Shown piece by piece: positions 50,901-59,052 of a DNA stretch of 64,000 nt (positions are counted from its first letter, which is position 1; every line of letters begins with the position of its first letter). The stretch covers positions 2,976,001 through 3,040,000 of the forward strand of contig NC_015717.1 of the NCBI RefSeq assembly GCF_000253295.1, read 5' to 3'. The DNA comes from Hyphomicrobium sp. MC1. Its GTDB lineage: Bacteria; Pseudomonadota; Alphaproteobacteria; Rhizobiales; Hyphomicrobiaceae. The translations under genes and the position numbers were made by a program. The notes beneath the pieces were generated by a model, which ran no database searches, was not told the DNA's origin, and was given only the letters and a program-made list of their open reading frames with translations.

Positions 50901-52667
50901 GTCTCCGTTACGACCCGAAATCTTTCCGCCAGCGAGGTTTGCTATGCGCAGATCATCGCCAACATCGGCAATGTACATGCCGTCGTCGCCGCCATCGATC
51001 TCGCCAGCGACATTGGCGATTGCGACGTTGTCCCGGACGCGATCGACATTGATGCCGTCGCCGTTTCGGCCCGAAATTTTTCCACCGAAGGCATTCGATA
51101 TCTCAACATTGTCTCGGACATGATCGATCTGTACGCCGTTGTCCCGCCCTGCAATCGACCCGCCGAAATTATTGGATACCGCAACATCGCCGCGAACGTC
51201 TCTGACATCGACGCCGTCATCGCGCCAACCTGCGATGCGGCCGCCAAAGCTGTTGTCAATAGCAACGTTGTCATCGACGTCTCTGATGTTCACGCCGTCG
51301 TCATGACCTGAGACACTGCCACCGAAGGAATTGTTTATTGCAACGTCGCTTCCGGCGTCGCGTATGCGAATGCCGTCATCGTCATGGCCGACGATTTTTC
51401 CTCCGAAGCGATTATCGATGGCAATGTCGCCGCCGACGTCCGCAATCGAAAGGCCGTTGGCGGATCCCTCCACCGTCGCGGCATTTCTGCGTGTGCCGAA
51501 CCTGTTCTTGATAGTTACGTCGTCGATGACGTCGTTAACGTGAACACCATTGCCGTCCTGACCAACAATATGGCCGCGATCATTGTCGACATTTGCGGTA
51601 TCGACGTCATGAATGTCGAGACCGTCAGTCGCGCCGACGATGGAATGGCGGCTCCTGTTGGCGACGTTGGCCGTACTTGCATCAGCGATTTCAACGCCGG
51701 CTGATGAATTACCTTTGACGTCACCATCATTCGTGATGCTGACATCACCGTCGGCGATCACGCGAATGCCCTGGCTCGCGCCGATGATGTCGCCGCGCCG
51801 ACCGTTGTTAATGGTTACATCACCGGCGCCAAACGCGATGATGCCCTGACCGCCGGAAATGCCGGCATTTCCGGTGCCTTTGATCGTTCCGTAGTTGTTA
51901 ATGGTCACGCCATCTGCTGCGATCCGCTCACCGGAGCCGTTGGCATTGCCGATGTTGATGCCCTCGCCTCCTGAATCTGGATGCGCGCTGCCACCTTCTA
52001 GAACGCCGTAGTTGGTCAGCAACAGGCTTTGGGCGCCGGTGACGATGACGGCATCATCGCCTGTGCCGCCGCCGAGGTGCCCCGTCCGGCCGATCGTCGC
52101 GTTGAAAATGACGCTGCTCGATCCTTCCAAGCGGAGCGCATCGCCATCGGTGGCGTTCGACGTGATCGTGCCATCGATATCGAGCGTATATGTCCGGCTG
52201 GGCCCTCCACTATAGCTTGCGACGACCATGCCGTTGCGACTGGTGCCGGGGCCTGCAGCGACCGATATGGTCGAACCGGTCGTCATCGAAATGGTGCCGC
52301 CAAAATCTCCAGCGTTGATCTTGATGCCTGCAAAGCCATTGCTTTGCTCAATGTGCGCAGGCGTATCTGTTGGCGTCGTCGTTCCGATATCGACGGTGAA
52401 ATTGCCGGTTGGCGAGAACGCACTCGGGTTGGTCACGGAACCGGTGCAGGTCAGGCTATTGGCGGTTGCGTTGCAACTGCCCGCAGGGTCTGCCAGGACG
52501 CTCCCGCTGCCGATAATCATGCCGAGCGCCAACACTGAAACAAAACTTGGCGGTGGCGCAAATGAGGGGCCGTGGATGTTTCGCCGATGCGACCATGCAC
52601 GACGACCAATATTTTTAGTCCCGCCGTTGCGGAAGAGGTGGAGGGTAGGAGCGCGTTTGCTGCCCAT
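47985..52667 (-). CDS. Giant autotransporter with tandem beta-helix repeats
   Basis: About 1560 residues from ATG 52667, with GGGGA seven bases upstream; GTG 52700 is an alternative. The signal peptide is unusually long, with a basic region of about 40 residues before VSVLALGMIIGSGSVLADP. The passenger begins with irregular Asn/Gly-rich coils. From about residue 348 to 927 it has about 22 tandem coils of 24-31 residues, then more irregular coils. The last 280 residues form an autotransporter beta-barrel (LGGVMGGYLRSNLDF-type strands) ending in Arg-Val-Asp-Trp, the expected aromatic terminus. It is a surface-exposed or released right-handed beta-helix, probably an adhesin. Confidence 0.92.
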   Translation of the reverse strand: MGSKRAPTLHLFRNGGTKNIGRRAWSHRRNIHGPSFAPPPSFVSVLALGMIIGSGSVLADPAGSCNATANSLTCTGSVTNPSAFSPTGNFTVDIGTTTPTDTPAHIEQSNGFAGIKINAGDFGGTISMTTGSTISVAAGPGTSRNGMVVASYSGGPSRTYTLDIDGTITSNATDGDALRLEGSSSVIFNATIGRTGHLGGGTGDDAVIVTGAQSLLLTNYGVLEGGSAHPDSGGEGINIGNANGSGERIAADGVTINNYGTIKGTGNAGISGGQGIIAFGAGDVTINNGRRGDIIGASQGIRVIADGDVSITNDGDVKGNSSAGVEIADASTANVANRSRHSIVGATDGLDIHDVDTANVDNDRGHIVGQDGNGVHVNDVIDDVTIKNRFGTRRNAATVEGSANGLSIADVGGDIAIDNRFGGKIVGHDDDGIRIRDAGSDVAINNSFGGSVSGHDDGVNIRDVDDNVAIDNSFGGRIAGWRDDGVDVRDVRGDVAVSNNFGGSIAGRDNGVQIDHVRDNVEISNAFGGKISGRNGDGINVDRVRDNVAIANVAGEIDGGDDGMYIADVGDDLRIANLAGGKISGRNGDGIQADDIDGKIAVINGSISSISGRRDGVHIRDEDGDLSIKNSFGSQIAGRYDDGIDVSKADDDVEIVNKFASSISGRDNGVQVDEVRDDVMISNSFGSTISGQRGSGVDVRDVRDDVEIANGFGGNISGGDNGVEVQDVRDNVAVTNIAASISGRRDNGVDISDVRGDVEVANVYGSIRGNDAGVRVHDVRGDVALHNWGGEIKGRDDGVHIRDVDDDVEISNSFGGEISGRRGDGVDVRDVNDDVEIANAFGGTIRGRDNGIQVENVDDDVEIDNHFGGSISGRRGDGISLSDVNGNVRIDNRFGGAVSGGDDGIRVEDVDGNVTVENDYGSIRGRRDAGVDIEADGAVTINNGAGTIRGRTSAIALDADTAEINSSGLIRGSGWSAPVIALATASGATINNNEGGVIRGFGSSPQALAIEASGGAIAINNAGTIFGRVDLSAAGDTSTPNTFNNSSNNSWHVTGTSDLGNGLADAFNNTGTIFTTDPVNPGFNNATVLAGVERFDNGAPGATGTIDLQDGHTGDTFTLSPTSGGSLTFNGTLGRSLLKVDSFLGTVPGSSSDALLIDGSVTGATAIQVNNVNAGFGSFNPVGINVVTATGSLPPNSFYLASGPIDTGMFTYDLYRKGPDEWVLASAPNHAFFELPSLTSAAQSIWHSTAGAWLDRTADLRTALEGTCEIGSLKDPKASCERPTSGAWVKVLGSSESRSRDHSFTVLNTTQKSSVDTQLEGGGVIGGYDLIRSMDDGAGIWLAGVMGGYLRSNLDFDSSPTGAKFEGGAVGGYLTYLSGGWFLDGQVLANIGNVDYSGSFSQKDHANVTSIGGVLDTGYRMAYGTTFIEPGATLSYVNSDIDDLALYGTTVNFSDGDSLRGRIGVRLGTTIVRERARYEPFIGVSGLYEFLGNNKAGVSSGGYELQTTDNLTGALGEVSGGVNVFSLAGDGLSAFAKGGVQFGKDDYVGYGGTLGVRVDW
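49885..51626 (-). repeat. About 22 tandem 24-31-residue coils in the autotransporter
   Basis: Consensus read by eye: D/N-G-V/I-x-V/I-x-D/x-V-x-x-D/N-V-x-I-x-N-x-F-G-G-x-I-x-G-R-x-D. Almost every coil keeps the start D/N-G, a central D-V-x-x-D/N-V and an Asn two residues after the second Val/Ile, as in an asparagine ladder. Copies vary in sequence, so they diverged under selection. Short antisense open frames across this block are by-products of the repeat composition. Confidence 0.88.
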
Positions 52668-53037
52668 GCGAAGTTTCCCCAGTGTTTTTACGCAGCACAC
52701 GCAACTCCGCGTTCGGAAAAGCTGGCGCTTTTTCCGTTGAAGGTGGTCAGAGCGGTGAGATCGTCACCGCGAATCGCGAGTTGTAGTTATTTGGTACTAC
52801 ATGAGTAGTACCATTAAAAGCGATCCTTCGCACCAAGATCCGGTCGCGCACAGCATCTCGGTCGGCGGGGTGGCTTATTGGCAGCCGCTGTGGCGCAATT
52901 TCATCATGAGAGCATAGCGACCAGGGAGAGGCCGCGCGACGGCGGCAGCGCTACCGCGACAGTCGCAGAACAGTCACCGGAGGCGGTCTTCTGGGGCACT
53001 TTAAATACGAAGCGATAGACGCGACGGAACGGGCGCG
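52668..53037. other. 370-bp gap upstream of the autotransporter, with an inverted repeat
   Basis: No convincing gene is present. The main feature is a perfect 9-bp inverted repeat, TGGTACTAC (52792-52800) and GTAGTACCA (52805-52813), with a 4-nt spacer, 125 bp before the autotransporter start. It is a candidate operator. Confidence 0.5.
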
Positions 53038-53289
53038 TCAAACACCGAGTGCGCGAATAGAAAGCTGCCGAACGGCGTCAGCGACATCGCTTTCCAAAGT
53101 CGAATCCGGACCAGAGACGTGACTGTCGATGCCATCGCTCCGCCATTGATTGCGCGCAAGCGCGGCAGACATTGATGCCAACATCAATTCAAGTTCGGAA
53201 CGAAAAGCTTCGACATCCGACTTTTCCGGCGCGTCGCTTGTTACCGACTGGCTGGACCGCACCCCAAGTTTTGGCGGCCGGCGTGGCAT
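53038..53289 (-). CDS. Possible small unknown protein
   Basis: An 83-residue product is read from ATG 53289; the frame stays open to 53466. The C-terminal part (SDVEAFRSELELMLASMSAALARN) is a plausible amphipathic helix and the composition is normal, but no RBS is visible and no family was recognised. It may not be expressed. Confidence 0.35.
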   Translation of the reverse strand: MPRRPPKLGVRSSQSVTSDAPEKSDVEAFRSELELMLASMSAALARNQWRSDGIDSHVSGPDSTLESDVADAVRQLSIRALGV

Positions 53290-53585
53290 GTGCCGCTGTG
53301 CGACATATGCTATTTCTCGCTGTGGAATGGAAGTTTTATCCACTTTTCCGAAAATTCTCAGCAGCAGGATGGACCTGTTCTCACGGTCATGCGTTTTCAA
53401 GCCGCCATGCCGCGGAAACGCGATCTTCGTGTGCAACCGACGCATGCGCGATAAAAGATTCATCATGAGTGGATTAGCTGTCGATGTCTGGGCAGATCTT
53501 CAGCGGTCCTGCAGCGCGTCGCACACGCGTGCCGATCCCATACATTGGCGGAATGAAACGCGACACCTAGGCTCTCTGCGCCCGA

Positions 53586-53828
53586 CTACATCTGCCGTAG
53601 TGGCTGATGAAAATCGAAACGCGCCAAATCCTCTGAGCTTTGCCGATAGTCGCGCTCTTCGGCGGCCTTCATCGTGTGACGGCTGACGATCTGAGACAAT
53701 TCCTGAACGGTCCGCTTTCGCGCCGCTCCGGTCACGGCAAGGACAGTCAAGATTTCCTGGATCAACTGCTCTTCAAGTGCTGCATCCTGCCGGTAGGCTT
53801 CCAGAACAGCTTCGAGCTCGGGCCGCAT
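53586..53828 (-). CDS. Small helical unknown protein
   Basis: 80 residues. AGGAGG stands five bases before ATG 53828, a strong signal. The product is almost all helix (RPELEAVLEAYRQDAALEEQLIQEILTVL), followed by a Lys/Arg-rich middle and a C-terminus ending HQPLRQM. There is no signal peptide or membrane segment. The function is unknown. A nested palindrome lies about 32 bp upstream of the start. Confidence 0.6.
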   Translation of the reverse strand: MRPELEAVLEAYRQDAALEEQLIQEILTVLAVTGAARKRTVQELSQIVSRHTMKAAEERDYRQSSEDLARFDFHQPLRQM

Positions 53829-53851
53829 CGCATCCTCCTAGAATCAGATAT

Positions 53852-53873
53852 GACTAGCTCTAGTTAACTAGTC
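53852..53873. promoter_or_regulatory. Nested palindrome upstream of the small helical gene
   Basis: CTAGTTAACTAG (53860-53871) is a perfect 12-bp palindrome. An outer pair, GACTAG (53852-53857) and CTAGTC (53868-53873), overlaps it. The site lies in the divergent gap between the small helical gene and the PilZ gene and carries the TAGTCC core seen elsewhere. The rest of this gap holds nothing I recognise. Confidence 0.45.
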
Positions 53874-54102
53874 CTATATGTAAAATGCAACGATCCATCC
53901 GTCGAGGCCCAAGAGACGGAAATCGGATGCCAGGCGAATTCAAGATGTCCGGGAAGTTTTCTCGATCCACTGAGGATCCGAACAATTTGATTATAGTACT
54001 TATTGATCAAAAATGCCCGAGTTAGGCGCGCGGATACCCTTTTGTGCGCTCAATGTTTCCGCAGCGCTTCTCTCACGTAAAAGCGAGACATTCGGAGGCG
54101 AG

Positions 54103-54477
54103 ATGGCAGCAACTATTTTATCGAGAAATTATTTGCGACGACGCGACGAGCGGCGGCGGGTCATGCTGCCCGCAATCGTCGAATGCCGTGGCGCGATCCA
54201 AAAGGTCAGAGTTATCGATTTTTCCGCCTCCGGTGTTCGCCTGGACGGCATCAAGGGACTTGCGACCGGCGACCCGGTGCATATTTCACTGACGCCCGAG
54301 TTGATCATAGAAGGGCAAATTGCCTGGTCCGTCTGGCACAAGGCGGGAGTGAAGCTTTTGGAGCCTTTGACGGACGATCACCCTGCTTACATCTTTCTGC
54401 TTGAGCAGGCGCGCGCCATCGAACGCACCAGGACGCTGGCTCTCGTATCTCTCGCCAAGGACCGCGCCAGAAGTTGA
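54103..54477 (+). CDS. PilZ-domain protein
   Basis: 124 residues from ATG 54103, with GGAGG four bases upstream; upstream frame to 54013 is ignored. The cyclic-di-GMP-binding RxxxR motif is in LRRRDERRRV and the second motif DFSASGVRLDG follows 27 residues later. The remaining beta-barrel (GDPVHISL, EGQIAWSV, GVKLLEPL) and a C-terminal helix complete a single-domain PilZ. It is likely a cytosolic effector for cyclic-di-GMP, and it precedes the glycan island by 150 bp in the same direction. Confidence 0.88.
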   Translation: MAATILSRNYLRRRDERRRVMLPAIVECRGAIQKVRVIDFSASGVRLDGIKGLATGDPVHISLTPELIIEGQIAWSVWHKAGVKLLEPLTDDHPAYIFLLEQARAIERTRTLALVSLAKDRARS

Positions 54478-54624
54478 GCCGGGACGCGCGCCGCTCGTGG
54501 GGCATCCCACGGAACCTTGGTCTCCATTGCCAGTCTCGCGCAGGGTTAAACCGCTAGGTGAAAGATTGGGCCGGTCCGCACCTGCGTCCGGCTTCTGATC
54601 GTTTGCGCCGTTTCGGAGATCTCG

Positions 54625-56037
54625 ATGGCAATGAACCAACAGTGGCCCTCGCTTGCCGATCTTCCGGACGAGACTGAGATTGCATCCGAGGCGACGGCCG
54701 TCTTCGATCCGGAAACCGCTTCGGTGTCGGAGCTGTTGTTTGCTGGGTTGCGGATCGCCCGGTCGGGCGGCTTCGACGAAGCTGCGGAAATTTTCGCGAA
54801 AGCTATCCTCAAGGATCCAGAATCGGCCGAGGCCTACGAAGCGCTGGCGACGGTCCTCGTCCCGCTCGGCAAGATCGAGTTTGCCAGCCGTGCCAAGGCT
54901 AAGGCGATCAGCCTTGGCTATAATTCTGCCCAGTCGTGGGACATGCTCGGCGAAATGCTGGTGAGCCTTCGCAAGTTCGACGATGCGGCGGACGCCTTTA
55001 AGACTGCGCTCGAGCTCGAGCCGACATCAACGGAATTGGAATACAAGCTTGAAGCGGCGCGGGTTCGCGGGTTGCGGTCGAAGGCTTTGGGAACCGCTTC
55101 CCACTCGAAGGCCGAGGCGGATATTTTCGGATCCGAGTTCCTGAGCGCCGATCCTGTTCCGCCTGCGTGGCAATCGGTCAGCATTGTCACCATCGCTCCC
55201 GCGGGCAACCCGCACTCGGCCGCATTCGATGATCTTGTGCTGGGTTTCGAAAGCGCGCTTCGCGCTTTGGGCGTTTCAGTGAGCCGACGGATCAATTCGT
55301 TCGCTGAGACCGGCATCAACATTCTGTTCGGCGCCCATCTGCTCGCTTCGCAAGATGAGGCCGACAGCGTTCCGGCGAACACCGTCGTCGTCAATCTCGA
55401 ACAGGTGACGGGTTTCGACGTTAAAAGACGGCCCGCCTATTTCAGCCTTCTGAAGCGGCTGGCCATCTGGGATTATAGCGTCCGCAATATCGTTGAACTT
55501 CGGCGTCTGACGCAGAACCCGCTGATCCGCCATTTCAGCGTCGGATATGTTCCGGAGATGACGCGCCGCATTCCGTCATTTGAACAGCCGGTCGACGTCC
55601 TGTTCTACGGCAGCACCAATCCACGCCGCATCGCAGTTCTGCAGGGGCTCGCGAAGGCCGGGCTCAACGTCAAGCATATGTTCAGCGTGTACGGCAGCGA
55701 GCGCGATCAGGCGATTGCGGAAGCAAAGGTCGTCCTCAACGTGCACTTCTATGAGGACAGCATTCACGAGATCGTCCGCACGTCATATCTGCTTGCCAAC
55801 AGCAAGGCCGTCGTCTCCGAGTGCGGGCCGAACACGGAAATCGACGAAGACGTCCGACATTCGATGTTCGCCGTGCCTTATGAAGATCTCGTGCAGGCTT
55901 GCGTTATGCTCGTGCGCGACGAGTCGCGGCGGCGCGAGTTGGAGCGTCAGGCTTTTGCGACGTTCGTCCGGCGCGATCAGGTAAAAATTCTGCGCGACAC
56001 CATCGCAGCCACGGTGCTTCCGGAACCGGTTGCCTGA
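54625..56037 (+). CDS. TPR-domain glycosyltransferase (CgeB-like)
   Basis: 470 residues, with GGAG six bases before ATG 54625. TPR units fill about residues 34-150 (LFAGLRIARSGGFDEAAEIFAKAI, YEALATVLVPLGKIEFAS, WDMLGEMLVSLRKFDDAADAF). The C-terminal 290 residues resemble CgeB-type glycosyltransferases: VSIVTIAP, VNLEQVTGF, VDVLFYGSTNPRRIAVLQ, VVLNVHFYEDS and SECGPNTEIDEDV. TPR-glycosyltransferase fusions often glycosylate proteins or long chains. The gene is convergent with the three-gene methyl-sugar operon that follows. Confidence 0.8.
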   Translation: MAMNQQWPSLADLPDETEIASEATAVFDPETASVSELLFAGLRIARSGGFDEAAEIFAKAILKDPESAEAYEALATVLVPLGKIEFASRAKAKAISLGYNSAQSWDMLGEMLVSLRKFDDAADAFKTALELEPTSTELEYKLEAARVRGLRSKALGTASHSKAEADIFGSEFLSADPVPPAWQSVSIVTIAPAGNPHSAAFDDLVLGFESALRALGVSVSRRINSFAETGINILFGAHLLASQDEADSVPANTVVVNLEQVTGFDVKRRPAYFSLLKRLAIWDYSVRNIVELRRLTQNPLIRHFSVGYVPEMTRRIPSFEQPVDVLFYGSTNPRRIAVLQGLAKAGLNVKHMFSVYGSERDQAIAEAKVVLNVHFYEDSIHEIVRTSYLLANSKAVVSECGPNTEIDEDVRHSMFAVPYEDLVQACVMLVRDESRRRELERQAFATFVRRDQVKILRDTIAATVLPEPVA

Positions 56038-56046
56038 AATGAGGCG

Positions 56047-56823
56047 TCAGGCCGCGCTGCGTAGCGCGGCACTGAGCGGCGCGAGCTTGGCCCAACGGCC
56101 GTCAAGCTCAGCGATATCGGCTTGGTGCTGAGCACCAAAACCATTCTTCACATCGAATGAATCGCGCTTCGTCGAGATCTGCAGCTTGCGCGCCTTGAAG
56201 GCGTTCGACCAAGGACTGAAGCCGTACCAGCGGATCGAGGCCAGGTCGCGACTGCCGTTGCATTGACGCGGCAGGTGCGAACTGTGCCGACCCGGCGTGT
56301 AGGCGCCGATGGCATAGCGATGATAAAGCCTGCTGCGTGTCGGAAATGTGAGTCCGGGAATGGCGAGGCGCTTGAAGTCCATCTCGTCTTCCCAGATACC
56401 CGTCGCCTTCTGATCGACCAGCGGCTTATCGGGGTCCGGAGGATTATCGGGATCGGTATCGACCATGACGGCGCCCGGCAGGCGTGCGCCGACAAGATCG
56501 TGCTGCAGCATCAGGCGTTCCATTTTCGCGAGCCCGGGCGCCACGAAAAATTCCGTGGTGTTGAGCGCAAGCTTCCAGGCGTCGGGAAAACGTTGCTCGT
56601 GCTTCATGACCTCGAAATCGCAAAGAAGCGCGGCGAACGTCGCGTTTTCCGAGGAAACGATTTCCCAATGCGGCACGAGCTCACGACAGATTTCGACGGA
56701 AGCGTCCGTCGAATGATAGTCGATCAGCACGCCATGATCGAAGATTTCGCGGTGATGACGAAGCCACCACGGCAGCAGATAGGCCTCATTGAAGAAGTGC
56801 GAAATGACGACCCTTTGTGCCAT
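56047..56823 (-). CDS. GT2-like glycosyltransferase
   Basis: 258 residues. The opening VVISHFFNEAYLLPWWLRHHREIFDHGVLIDYHSTDAS is the pattern of the Glyco_tranf_2_4 group, with the nucleotide-sugar region extending to ALNTTEFFVAPGLAKMERLML. The DxD-type metal site may be the DTDPDNPPD segment. The gene follows the methyltransferase gene by seven bases in the same operon. The substrate is unknown; a protein or surface-glycan target is inferred from the neighbours. Confidence 0.78.
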   Translation of the reverse strand: MAQRVVISHFFNEAYLLPWWLRHHREIFDHGVLIDYHSTDASVEICRELVPHWEIVSSENATFAALLCDFEVMKHEQRFPDAWKLALNTTEFFVAPGLAKMERLMLQHDLVGARLPGAVMVDTDPDNPPDPDKPLVDQKATGIWEDEMDFKRLAIPGLTFPTRSRLYHRYAIGAYTPGRHSSHLPRQCNGSRDLASIRWYGFSPWSNAFKARKLQISTKRDSFDVKNGFGAQHQADIAELDGRWAKLAPLSAALRSAA

Positions 56824-56830
56824 TGCGGCG

Positions 56831-58075
56831 CTATCCGATTTCCGTGAGCGTGGGGAAGTAAATGATAAATTTCGGTGTCGTGGAGCCGCTGACGTTGCGA
56901 ATTTTCCGCATCAATTCGTCGGCGAAGTTCCAGGCCCCGATGAGGAACGTCGTATCGGTCGCCATCGCGCCTGCGTTCTGCAACGGCTCGATCGGCCGGG
57001 AGGTTCCGGGAATTGTAAGCCCGACTTTCAGCGCGGCTTCATCGAGATAGACATCGGGCTCGATGCCGGCGGCGCGAATGAAGGTCAAAGCTTTCGCGGC
57101 AACGCCGACCAGTGCGATCTTGCGAACGGACGCGCGATGGCGTGCGACGGCTTCGGCGGCCGATTGCATTGCACCTTTCGCGCCGTCGGCGAACTTTGCA
57201 TAGGCGGCATCAGCCTCGGCGAGCGTGAGTTCGGGCAGAAGGAACGGCGGCGTCGGAGATGGCCACATCACACTGAATGGCGCGCTTTCTTCGAACGCGA
57301 ACGGCGCTGCATCCTCATCCACGCGGCGCAGGAATGACAGCAGGCTTGTGCCGTGAACGGACGTCAGCCGTGACGCCTCAACTCGCAGGCCGCTCTTTTC
57401 CGCAAGCCGCGCCATCGACGCGACCGTGTAGAACGAATAATGCTCGTGATAGACGGTGTCGAACTCACCGTTGGCGATCATCATTGCTTGACTGGTCTGA
57501 ATGATCGCGACGCCACCCGGCGCGAGACACTCGCGCACGCCCTTCATGAAGGTCGACGGATCGGGCGTGTGCGCGGCGACGTTCATCGCTATGATGACGT
57601 CAAATAGCCCTTCGGGCCTCGCTGCCGGAAAGAAACCGGTAACGACCTTTCGTCCCGCAGCGATCGCAACCTTGTTGAGATTTTCCGCTGGGTCGACGCC
57701 AATGGCTTCAAAACCGCGGGATTCCAGAATGCCGAGCAGGCTGCCGTCGTTCGACGCGATGTCGAGCACGCGTGCACCCGGTTTGCAGGCACGCCGCAGG
57801 GTGTCAGAGAACCACTCGAAATAGGCCTTAAGCGTTCCACTCGTCCCGCTGGCGTAGAGATAGTGCTTAAAGAGCTTGGCGGGATCGACGAAATACGTCA
57901 GCTGGCCGTGCGTGCATGACGGGCAGTTCGCAAATCCGAGCGGAAATGCCTCGTAGGCGTCGCCGGGCTTTTCGAGAAGCAGATTCGCCGGTGGCTGCAC
58001 GTCGAGATCGAGTAATGGCGTGACATCGCTTCCGCAGACGATGCAGGAGCGTTGGGGTTCGCAGATTGCACTCAT
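56831..58075 (-). CDS. TylCIII/NovU-type sugar C-methyltransferase
   Basis: 414 residues. The N-terminal zinc-binding domain has the cysteines CIVCGSD and CPSCTHG. The central SAM domain has VLDIASNDGSLLGILESRG and VIIAMNVAAHTPDPSTFMKGV, with YHEHYSFYT typical of these C-methyltransferases. A C-terminal Rossmann-like domain (KIALVGVAAKALTFIRAAG) completes the three-domain architecture. It probably C-methylates a nucleotide-linked keto-sugar. Its ATG overlaps the epimerase stop codon (ATGA), so it is translationally coupled to it. Confidence 0.9.
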   Translation of the reverse strand: MSAICEPQRSCIVCGSDVTPLLDLDVQPPANLLLEKPGDAYEAFPLGFANCPSCTHGQLTYFVDPAKLFKHYLYASGTSGTLKAYFEWFSDTLRRACKPGARVLDIASNDGSLLGILESRGFEAIGVDPAENLNKVAIAAGRKVVTGFFPAARPEGLFDVIIAMNVAAHTPDPSTFMKGVRECLAPGGVAIIQTSQAMMIANGEFDTVYHEHYSFYTVASMARLAEKSGLRVEASRLTSVHGTSLLSFLRRVDEDAAPFAFEESAPFSVMWPSPTPPFLLPELTLAEADAAYAKFADGAKGAMQSAAEAVARHRASVRKIALVGVAAKALTFIRAAGIEPDVYLDEAALKVGLTIPGTSRPIEPLQNAGAMATDTTFLIGAWNFADELMRKIRNVSGSTTPKFIIYFPTLTEIG

Positions 58076-58965
58076 GATGCCACTTGCAGCTCGGGCCGGA
58101 ATTGTTCACGGAAACGCGCGCAGCGCTCTGCGATGGTCATCGGACGGGGGGCGCCGCACAGGGATTGAATGTGTGCGCAGTTCATCTGGAAAGAATACGT
58201 CACGGAGTTGCCGTTATCGACAACGGGCACGCCATGGAACGCGGCGATTTGCTCGGCCAGATCGCCGATGCCGATATTGAGCGAGCCGGTATTCAGGATC
58301 GGCGGCAGGGTGTCTGACAGCTCGATCAGGCGCAGAACGTAGTGCGCGAGGTCCTCCAGGAAGAGGATGTTGCGATAAGACTGGCGGTTGCGGACCTGCA
58401 CGAAACCATCGCGCATGGCCGCGAGGTTCATGGCGTTAAAGATCAATTCGCCGCGCAAATAAGGGCTCGTACCGCAAACCGTGCCAAGACGAAGACCGGT
58501 GATGGCGTTGGCGAAGCAGCGGGCGAGCGCATCCATCGAGATCTTGGAGCAATCATAGGGATTGACCGGATCGAGACGCGTCTCAGTTTCATCGAGCGGG
58601 GATGGCGGCGTGCCGTCCTCGGCCTGCATCACGGAATAAACGCTTGCGGTGCTTGCATAGATCAGCCGGGCGTTGAGCTGCTTGCGGCGGGCGAAATGGA
58701 GCAGATCGAGACAGTTGTTTGCAAGTGCGCCATCCGGATCACGCAAAGACATCGGCACGCTCGAATGACCTGCGAACCAAAGTATCACGCCGAAGTCAGC
58801 GAGATCGGCGATCGTCAGTTCCTGATAGCGGCAGCGCATGGCGTTGCGGACACCGACAAGGCGGTCGACGTTCTGATCACAGACAGAGACGTCGTGGCCG
58901 GCATTCGTCAGCGCAGAGAGGAGGAACGACCCCACATAGCCATGCCCCACGAGAAGAATTTTCAT
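58072..58965 (-). CDS. NAD-dependent sugar epimerase/dehydratase
   Basis: 297 residues. Extended-SDR signs are the N-terminal GHGYVGSFL for NAD binding, the WFAGHSSVPMSL region, STASVYSV with the catalytic Ser/Thr, and YDCSKISMD giving Tyr-x3-Lys. It should convert a nucleotide sugar that then becomes the substrate of the coupled C-methyltransferase. It heads the three-gene minus-strand operon 58965-56047. Confidence 0.88.
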   Translation of the reverse strand: MKILLVGHGYVGSFLLSALTNAGHDVSVCDQNVDRLVGVRNAMRCRYQELTIADLADFGVILWFAGHSSVPMSLRDPDGALANNCLDLLHFARRKQLNARLIYASTASVYSVMQAEDGTPPSPLDETETRLDPVNPYDCSKISMDALARCFANAITGLRLGTVCGTSPYLRGELIFNAMNLAAMRDGFVQVRNRQSYRNILFLEDLAHYVLRLIELSDTLPPILNTGSLNIGIGDLAEQIAAFHGVPVVDNGNSVTYSFQMNCAHIQSLCGAPRPMTIAERCARFREQFRPELQVAS

Positions 58966-59052
58966 GGCCGCTCCCTACTGCCCGCCAAGCCTAGCAGTCC
59001 GATCTGTTTCTGCTTCGGCTTGCGCGTGGCTTGTGAGCCGGAACTGCCTCTC

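Noticed and set aside
49354..51311. Several long plus-strand open frames (149-185 codons) across the autotransporter repeats
   Set aside because: They mirror the tandem repeats on the other strand, giving repetitive Val/Asp/Ile strings with no RBS. They are by-products of the repeat block.
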